Shown here in pieces: positions 7,246-16,600 of a stretch of 19,233 bases of DNA. Both the position numbers and the translations under genes were made by a program. The stretch lies in assembly GCA_001275005.1 (NCBI GenBank), contig JWZX01000509.1:1-19233 (forward strand), read 5' to 3'. The DNA comes from Chrysochromulina tobinii. Its lineage: Eukaryota; Haptophyta; Prymnesiales; Chrysochromulinaceae. Positions within the stretch are counted from its first letter, which is position 1, and each line of letters starts with the position of its first letter. Under the pieces are notes generated by a model. That model was given only the letters and a program-made list of their open reading frames with translations, made no database searches and was not told the DNA's origin.

Positions 7246-10200
7246 ATGTGGGGCTTCGACCGGCCACGGGCGGCGTTCATGCACCGCGACGCTGACAAGG
7301 ACGGCACACCCCCCTTGGTCGTCAAGGGCTGCAGCGAAGCGGACGTCTACCAGAAGCTGCAGCTCCGCATGCTGTTGTGCTGTGGAGTCGCCCCAGACGA
7401 TCCGCGCGTGGAGGTCTTGGAAGATAGGGTCATGGTCCCTGGCCACGAGCGCACGTGCGACGTGCTCCCTGTGGGATACATTGCTGGGGGACGCGTGGTC
7501 CGAGACTGACGGCCCAGAGCAAAAATTGCTGTGCAGCGCTGCGATGCATATGCAAGAGCGCTCAGGCTACTGCAAGGTGCCGCCAACGAGCACAATCAAG
7601 ATCTCAGTCATGCAGTACCAAAAGTGGCGCCAGGGACACCGAGGCAAGCGAGGTCGCAACTTCTTGAACGACGACGTGGAGCCCGGCTTTGACGCTCTGC
7701 TAGCTGACGAGCTCGCGGCCGCGTCGACGGAGGTGCGCGACCTGTTCGAGGCGTGCTCGGCGGCAGAGCCCCATCGACTGCGCGAGCTCCTTGATGCCAA
7801 AGCGGACGTCAACCTGGCTCTGCATGAGACGGCGACTCCTCTGACGACCGTGATACAGGCGAGCACGCGCGGCAGCGCTTCGGATCCGCTCGCATGCATC
7901 CGCTTGCTGCTGGAGGCGAAAGCACGGCCAGACGAAGCCGTCTTCGCTTCCGACAGCGGCACGCCGATTGGGGTTGCCACTCCACTCATCTTGGCGTGCG
8001 CCAAGGAGGACCACGCGCTGGTCGATCTGCTTCTCGAGCACCATGCGGCGCCCGACAGGACAGGGACCCTCAGCGACGGATGCCACCCGATGACTCCACT
8101 GATGGTCGCTGCCAGCCGAGGCGCGGTGGAGGTCGCTGAGTCCTTGCTTCGTGCAGGTGACCACTGATGGCCACTGATGACCGCTGATGACCTCTGATGA
8201 CCTCTGATGACCACTGATGACCGCTGATGACCACTGATGGCCGCTGATGACCTCTGATGGCCACTGATGACCACTGATGACCTCTGAGTGCGCCGAGTCC
8301 TTGGTTCGTGCAGGTCATCCGCTGCATGCGATCATCACCGAGGCGTCGCCCAGCTACCACGGCGATGATGCGATGAGCTTCACGATGAAGAATGCGCCGC
8401 CGAGCCTCATGCCGGCGATGGTGAAGCTGCTGCTGAGTGCGAGCCGCTCCCAGGATCCTGAGGGCTTCAACGCGCGGCACACCTCTGATATGCTGCAGTG
8501 CAGCCAATTTCTGGCCGAAGACCGAGCCCTGATGGGGCTGCAGCTGCTTCTCGATGCCAAGGTGGACGTGAACACGCGCGTCTCGTGTGGGACGAGGTTG
8601 ATGAACCCAAGCACCGGCCACTTGACCCTCGTCGATTCAGTCATAGCATTGTGCGTCTGCTCACAGCCGTGCGCCCCTCCCCTCCCCTCCCTGCATGGGA
8701 GCCTAGCACGGCGCCAATGTCCTCATCTGTGCCTCCCCGCCCGCCGCGCAGTGCCATGACCCGCAAGAAGACATCCGCGTCGATCATCGAGCTACTCCTG
8801 AGGGCAGGCGCTGATCCTCAGGCCGCAATGAGTGCGATGCTCATGGGGCGCGAATATGACCACCAAACTGTCCGGCTGGTGCAGGACGCGTTCCAAATGA
8901 TGAGCTACGCTGGGAAGCGCGTGCAGGTGCGCACGATGGTCAGTCGGCCGGAGCTCGTCGGCGCGCGCGGCAGAGTGCTCAAGAGCCGGAGCTGGCAGGG
9001 CATCGGCCGCCTAGCAGTGCTGCTCGAGGGGGAAAGCGTGCCGCTCTCGCTGCGAGTGTCGGCATTGCACTTTGGCGATGAGCCTCTGCCTTTCCTCGAG
9101 GGCCCCAACAACCCGGAGCGCGCTGAGGCAGCGCTGCGTTCCGATGACCAGGGGGCCGATACCGTTGACAACGAATGGGGCCTTCTCGCGCAACCTGAGG
9201 CCACCCCTCAGTCGTCGGATTCCATGCCTCTTCAAAAGCTGGATCATGACGAGATCATGGCAAGATCGGAACGAGATCGAGACGAGATTACGCCTCTTGA
9301 AAACCTGGATCTAGACGAGATCATTTGGCTGCTCGGTCCGCAGGATCAGCAGATTGCGCACGATTCGCAGGACCTGCACGTGCTCGCGTCGAGCAGCGAC
9401 CTCAGCGACGTCGAGGATCGCATGAGGCGTGCGTGCAGGGATGGCGACATCGCCACGATGCGGGCACTCATCCAGCTCGCCCCTTCGGTCGTCTTTGAAA
9501 GCCACGAGAGGTCCCTCCTCGGAGAGGCCGTGTGCTCCTCGAAGAACACTGTGGAATGCATCCAGCTGCTGCTCGAGACCAAAGCTTCGCCAAGGTCGTC
9601 GTCGTCGTCGTCCAAGGAGCCCTCGCCCGTCTTCTATGCCACGATGATGGGGAAGCTCGAGGCGATCGAGCTGCTGCTCAAGGCGGGGGCCTCCTACGAC
9701 GATCCGTGCCAAGGGCAGACGAACATGTCGGCACTGGTCGGGCTCATGGGGATGATGCATGCATCTGCTGGGTGCCGCAGCGAGCAGATGGAGGCCCAGT
9801 TGCAGTGTATCGAGGCCGTCCTGCTCACGGCCTATGCGCAGCCCTCGCGGGAGATTGTGCGAGCTTGCCTCTTCAACATCTGGTGTGAGCGCGGCACCAC
9901 TGGTTTGGTTCGGTTAATGCTCGGACAGAAAATGGATCCGAACCTTGACTACCAGTCCGCCGAGCCCGACGCCGGGGCCCGTCCCCTCTTCCCCGCGCGC
10001 GGCCACATAGACTGGACGCCGCTCATGCGCGCGTGCGCGGGAAAGCACCACGGCTGCGTCAAGATGCTCCTTGAGGCTGCCGCCAACCTGACGACAGCTT
10101 GTACCACGGATGCAGGGCCGAAGACGCCGATGCAGATGGCGCAGTCTCAGAACGACACCGACTGTATTCGGCTGCTGATCAGCATGCTGCAGCGGGGCCA

Positions 10201-13200
10201 GAAGCTCGTGGGGCAGACCGTCCAGGTCGTCGATGACTTCAAGCAAGCCCTCACCGGCAGGCTGGCGGAAGTCATCGAGTTCGATCCCAGAGAAGGCCTG
10301 TGCCGAGTCTCCGTCGTCGAAGAGGGCTCGCGCCGAATCTACCTCATTCCTCCTGCGAAGCTGCAAGCGTACACCGACGAGAGCGAAGTGGATGCTTACG
10401 AGCCGTCTAGCCCGCACTCGAATCCCTCCAGCCCGCGCCAGCCCGACCCGAGCAACAACGAGGACGACCGAGTAGCCCTGGTACCTGCAGTCAGCCGTGC
10501 GTCGTGTAGGCTGATGGAAGGCGTGAACGCCCTCAGTCTTCACAGGGTGCTGGAGTCGCTCGCCCTTGGCGCCAATGTGAACGGGATCTGGAATCTGGAT
10601 CGTGGGCCTGTCACGCCGTTGCGCCTGGCCTCCGAGGCCATGGATGCTCCGAGGCAAGAGGTTGCTCATCCGTTGATGCTGCTCGTCGCCACGCTCCTGG
10701 CTGCACGCGCGGATCCGCAGCTGACCCTTGAGGATGGCTGGAGCTTCGACAAATGGGCCCAGGGCGATCCCAAACGTAATGAAATGCTCGTCAAGATTTA
10801 TGACGCGGCGGGCAGAGCGCTCTCAGCCCCTCTGATTGCCGAAGGGGACGAGCTTGGCCTCCTCGAGACGCTCCGTGCCATGGAGCAGGACAAGAATGTG
10901 GCCCTCCTCCGTGCCCTCACTCAGTACGTAGAGGATCCCGAGAAGAACGAGGGCAGCTGCGAGTCGGACCATTACCTTTCGGTGTGCAGCTTGCTCATCT
11001 CGGGCGCGAATCCAAACGCAGAGGTGGAGACGCGAGAGGGATGCCTCACGCCGCTCTTCATTGCGTTCCATTGCTACAACCCCAAGTCCGCGCCCGGCTC
11101 GGAGCTCTTTGCTGTGCGGCTGCTGCTTGCCGTCAAGGCCGATCCCTTTGCACACGTGACGGATAGGTGGGTGAGCGGAGAGCCTTGGACGCTTGAATTA
11201 GCCGCCAACAGCTCCGGCTGGCGCAATCTGGCGGGCTTGATTGATATGCTCGACCTGCGCGAGCTCGCCGACGCTGATGATTGGATTGAGTTCGATGGCT
11301 GCGACATCGCCACGTGGTCGGACGCTGCGATCTGGCTGCTTAGGAAGGCGGAGGACCCTCGGAATACAGACACGACAGGGAAGATGAGCTCGATGAGGCG
11401 GCACATTGATGAGCTGATGGCCCAAATGCGTATCCCCAAGTCTTACTTCGCTAAAGTCGAAGCGCTGGGCTCCTTGGTGCAAGCTCTCGTGGATCGCATT
11501 CGTCACGATTTGTCCACCGCGGCGCCGCGGCGGTCGTCTGGGGAGAATGACTCCGAAGTGGATGTGTATCAGGACGCGCAGGAAGAGAATGGGCAGTCGG
11601 GCTCTCCCGAGCAAGACGAGCCGAGGCTCCAGGAGCATCACCTTCGAGCGCTCGGAGCCATCCTGTGTCATTGCGCCGAAGCGGACGCGAGCTCGGCGGT
11701 GCTGCAGCTCCTGGACCACTCTGGCTTCGCGAATTCGTCTGGCTTCGAGCTTGTCCTCCAGACCGCGGACGAGAACACCGCGCTTTGGTACGCAGCCTCG
11801 AATGGGAACCGAGCAATGACTGAGAAGCTCATCGGCCACGGCGCCCACGTCAACTTCCGCAAGTCCAGAGGATTAGGGTTGCAGCAGCATGAGGGCCCAT
11901 CGGTCCTCGGGATTGCGTGCCAGGAGGGTCATCGTGGCTGTGCTGAGCTGCTGCTCGAGGCGCTCGCCCACGTGGATGGGGGCGAGTGGTATCCGGAGAA
12001 GCAGGTCTGGCATACGTTCATCACGCCGCTGATGTTTGCATGCGACTCAGGCCATTGCTTGTGCGTTCGCCTCCTTTTGGAGCACAATGCGAGCGCGGAC
12101 CTTCGGCTTCACGGTGTGGAGAAGGGTGGGCCGGAGCTCGCAATCGAGTTCGCCGAAGCCGCTGAGGAGTCGAACGATAGCAAGCTGTGCATCAAGATGA
12201 TGCAGACGCACGGCGCGAAGGAGGAGATGCTTCAACGGCAACGGAAGGGCCAATCATCGACCAGCTTGCTCGAGGAGCTCGGCGGCAAGGGGAAGCGGCT
12301 GGTGGTCAAGAACCAGAGAGCGCCCAAGGACCCGAAGCTCGAGTCGGAGCTGCTTCACTGGGCCATTCGGCATGGGGACTTGGCCTTCGTGTCCAGGTGG
12401 CTGCGTGATGGCGGCCGAGATCGCATCGATGAGCGCTGCCTCGACGGGTACACGCCGCTCGAGGTGGCCTCGCGACAGAGCCTGATGGAGCCGTATGGCG
12501 ACGAGCGCTGCGCGAGCCACATGCTGGTCTCGAAGCTGCTCAAGTCCAAAGCCAATCCCAACACGCCGGATGGTCCGCTCGGCTGCTTCCCACTCCTGCT
12601 CGCGGCGACACAGGGCAGTCCCTTCTCTGTCGACATCTTGCTGGCTGCGGGCGCGGATGGCGCGCGCAAGACGCGCTTCGACCGTTGTGCGGCAGAGCAC
12701 GCGCTCGCGGCAGGCCGTACGACGATCGCTCATCTGATCCTCAATCACGCGTACCACGAGCAATGGCACAAGCGCGAGAGCAAAGGTCGAATGCTGCGCG
12801 CGCAGCGGGCCGCCATAGAGGTGGTCACTGGCTTCATTCAGACGATCGTGCAGGCGCACACAAGCCAAGCGAGCACCGACCATGCAAGCGTCGACGTGGA
12901 CGATGGGCTCACGCTGCCGCAGCTCGAGCAGCAGCATGCAAGTGCTCACCACGGCGCCCCCAGCCTGCTCGAGCAGCTCGAGCAGCTCCTCGACGTGCAC
13001 GGGGACGCGCTGCGTGGTACGGACACCCTCGCGCAACGTACCCTGGCGCAGGCCATCGGCGTACGGGACGAGCTGCGGCGAGAGCAGAGCCAGTGCAGCG
13101 CCGAGAAGGCGGAGCGAACCCTTCGGGAAGCGTGCCGGGCAGCGACGGACGCCGCGTCGGGTGTGCCTGTCAAGGCGCGGTACGAGACGTTACGGCAGGC

Positions 13201-13655
13201 GATTCACATTCACACAAAGGCCCTCGAGGACACAGCCAAGGCGGGCGTGCTCAAGGAGGCGCGAAAGGTGCGCGAGCAGCTCGCCGAAGAGAGTCGCAGG
13301 GCCGCCAAGCGGGACGCGGAGAGCGCGAAGCGGGAGCAGAAGCGTCGCGACGAAGCCGCGCGCGCCGAGGCGGAGGCCGAGGCGGAGGCGATGGAGGAGA
13401 TGCAACGGGAGGCTCGAGAGGAAGCGCAGAAGCGGCGTGGTGAGGCGGCACGCGCCGCGGCGGAGGCCGCCCGCGCCGAACTAGAGGAACTCAAGGCGGA
13501 GACGGAGGAGATGCCGCGAAAGGCGCGCGAGCAGGCACAGCAGGCACAGCAGGCACAGCAGGCGCAGCAGGTTCAACAAGATGAAGAAGAGCTCGCTGCG
13601 CGTGTGGCGGCGGCGGCGGCAGCGCCGTCGGCGGCAGCGGCGCCGTCTGTGGCAG

Positions 13656-13686
<31 letters not shown>

Positions 13687-16600
13687 GGCGGACTCACGGC
13701 CCGAACCGAGCACGAAGGCCAAGAAAAAGCGGCGTAGCAGTGGCGGCAGCGCAAGCGGAGCGGCGGCGGGAATGGCGGCGGCGGCGGAGACCGAGCCACG
13801 TGTTTCAGCGGCGGAGGCTCGCCAGAGGGAGAGGCTCGCCGAGATGGAGGCTGAGGATGAGCGCCAGCTGCTCGCGGCCATCGAGGCCAGCTTGCTCGAG
13901 CAGCAGCAAGCTGGCGGCCCGCCATCACCTTCGCCCGCGCCCGAGCCCACGCCCGAGACGGCGCCGGAGCCCGCGCCCATCACGGCGTCCAGCTTGCCTC
14001 GGGAGGCGACGCCCAACACGGCGCCCATGGTGGAGGCGAAGGCGCCCAGCACGGCGCCCAGCACGGCGCTCAAGGCCGACAAGATGGCCGAGAGGAAGGA
14101 GGCCAAGCACGCCATCAAAGAGGACGCTAAGATGGAGGCCAAGGACGGAACGACAAGCGATCTCTCGAGCGATCTCCCGCCCTCGCTGAGCGTTGCCGTG
14201 GGCTCTTCCGAGCGCTCGGCATGGGTGACGAGCCGGTCGTTTGTAGGCCCCTTGATCGTCGAGTCGCAATCGCGGCCGGGCCACGTGCGTCGCGACCTGT
14301 GCATCCGCAAGGAGGGCCTCGCCTTGATCGCGGGCACCAACCAGAGGCGCCTCAAGGACATCGAGGACGCGACCGGCTGTTCCATATTTGTCCTCGATCG
14401 GGAGGGGCCGCCGCCCGGCTGCGGCCCGAACGAGCGCGCCCTCGTGCTCGTCGGCAGCTCGGACGGTGTCGAGTTCGCCACTCTGATGCTCTACGATGCC
14501 GACGCGGCGGGGTCCGACTCGGCGCTCAACTCGGCGCTCATCCTCGGACCGCTCGTGCCAGAGGTTTCGTCAACGGCCACAGAGGTTTCGTCAACGACTA
14601 CAGAGGTTTCGTCAACGACCACAGAGGTTTCGTCAACGGCCGCAGAGGTTTCGTCAACGGCCACGCCGTCGGCCGCCGCGCCGCAGGTCGAGTCTGTGCA
14701 GTCGTTGCAGCCGTTGCAGCCGTTGCAGCCGTTGCAGCCGGTGGACTCGTCGGAGCCTTCGGCCACAGCAAAGTTCGAGCGCGCGAAGAGCCTCGACGAG
14801 CGCGCCGTCGTGGGCGCCCGTCCGGAGAAGCCATCGCCTCTCGCCCTGGGCCCGGCGATGGCGCCCACGACGGCGCCCACGCTCGCGCCCACGACGGCGC
14901 CCACGACGGCGCCGGCTGTGGAAGCGCCGATGGCCGCGGTCCGCCCCTATAAGCAGCAGCCCTGCCACTTCTTCGCGAGGGGACTGTGCAAGAACGGGGG
15001 GCTCTGCCCCTTCTTGCATGGCGAGGCCGACCCTCGACTGACCGACCCGCGCCTCATCAGTCCTCGGGCCGCGTCTCAGAAGAAGGATGTGCGCCGCACG
15101 TCTCTGCCGGCGGGTGCGCCGTCGCCTTCTCCGCCGCCACCGCCACCGCTCCCGCCAGCTACTGAGGCACACGTGACCTCGCCGCCGCCGCCGCCGCCGC
15201 TGCGGCTGCCGCCAATCGCCGGGGCAGATGCAGCGCCGTCTCGGGCAGATGCGGCGCCGTCTCCTCCTCCTCCTCCTCCGCCGCCGCCGCTGCTGCCAGC
15301 TACTGAGGCGGCCGATGTAGTTCCATCTCCCCCGTGGTCTGCTATGGCCGCAGCGGCCTCGAGCAAGGGCACTGCCCGCGGGCGTGGCGGGCGTGGCGGG
15401 CGTGGCTCGCGCGGCGGTACGCCCGCCACGACGCCCCAGGACGGCACGCCCGCCACGACGCCCCTGGACGGCACGCCCGCCACGACGCCCCACAGCGGCC
15501 CGCTCGCCGCAGACGGCCTCTCCGGGGCGTCGGGTGTGCTTGGGCCGCTCGACACGGCGCTCGACTTGCTGCCGCCTGCAGCGAGCGCGAGCAGCCCCCC
15601 ACCCGGTCTGTCGATCAACGGCGCGCTCTGGCCGTCGTCAGCAGGGCCACTCGCAGCAGGGCCATTCACAGCAGGGTCATTCACAGCAGGACCATTCACA
15701 GCAGGACCATTCACAGCAGGACCTCAGAGCCACCCGCCGCTCGAGACGACGCTCTCGCTCCGTCCGCTCGAGATGAGCGCCGAGATGAGCACGTCCCAGA
15801 CGACGCTGCGCGGGCTACGGAATCTGGGCAAGACGTGCTATCTCAACGCGTGCCTACAGAGCCTCCTCGCAACCGAGGCGGTGCGCGTGCACTTCCTCGC
15901 GAAGCAGGTTTACACGGCGGCGAAAGGGTTCGAAGTGCCCACGACGGCGCCCCTCGGCAACGGGTTGCGGCCGTCGGTGCCCACGACGGCGCCCAGGGTC
16001 CGCGCGGAGGGAGAGCTGACCAGCGCCATGCGCAGCTTCGTGCGCGAGATGCACGGGCCGCTGACCGCGTCGTCCGAGGCCGTGCGTCCCGTCGGACTGT
16101 TGCGCGCCGTCTCGACGCGCCACTCCCGATTTGGGCAGCGGACGGAGCAGGACTCCCATGAGGTGCTTCGTCAATTGCTCGAGGGCATCCGGTCCGAGGA
16201 GGTCTGATTGCGTCTGATTGCGTCTGATTGCGTCTGATTGCACCCCTCATCAGGTGCTTCGTCAATTGCTCGAGGGCATCCGGTCCGAGGAGGTCGAACG
16301 ACTCAAGGGTGAGGCGGCGGAGGCGACGGCAGCGGTGTCGCCTCTGACGAAGCCCAAGGCACTACCGAATTTGGCACTGCCGCCCATCGAGCCCGATCCG
16401 TGCACGATCATCGATGAGGTCTTCAGCGGCGAGCTGCGATCGACGATCGTCTGCTGCACCTGCGGGAGCGTCTCGTGCGCGCATGAACCCTTCCTCGACC
16501 TTTCCCTGCCGATGCCGCGCCGCGGCCGGCTCGACGCGCAAGATGGGCCCCAGAGCCCGGGAAGCCCCAGAAGCCCCGGAAGCCCCGGAAGCCCCGGAAG

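Noticed and set aside
8157-8313. CRISPR-like array
   Set aside because: The repeats are 10 nt, contiguous and without unique spacers, and the segment sits in a eukaryotic gene where it behaves as an intron.
7246-12780. Giant-virus origin of the ankyrin block
   Set aside because: Large ankyrin arrays are common in such viruses, but this one is interrupted by spliceosomal introns and continues into a USP with eukaryotic features. Nothing else here looks viral.
13573-14481. Minus-strand Ser/Ala-rich open frame of 302 codons
   Set aside because: It is antisense to the coiled-coil and KH-like parts of the ankyrin-USP gene and is an effect of GC-rich codon use.
16202-16253. Intron starting at GT 16202 as the main form
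   Set aside because: It keeps frame but leaves a 13-residue duplication inside a conserved USP helix, so the 16163 donor is preferred. Kept as a possible isoform.
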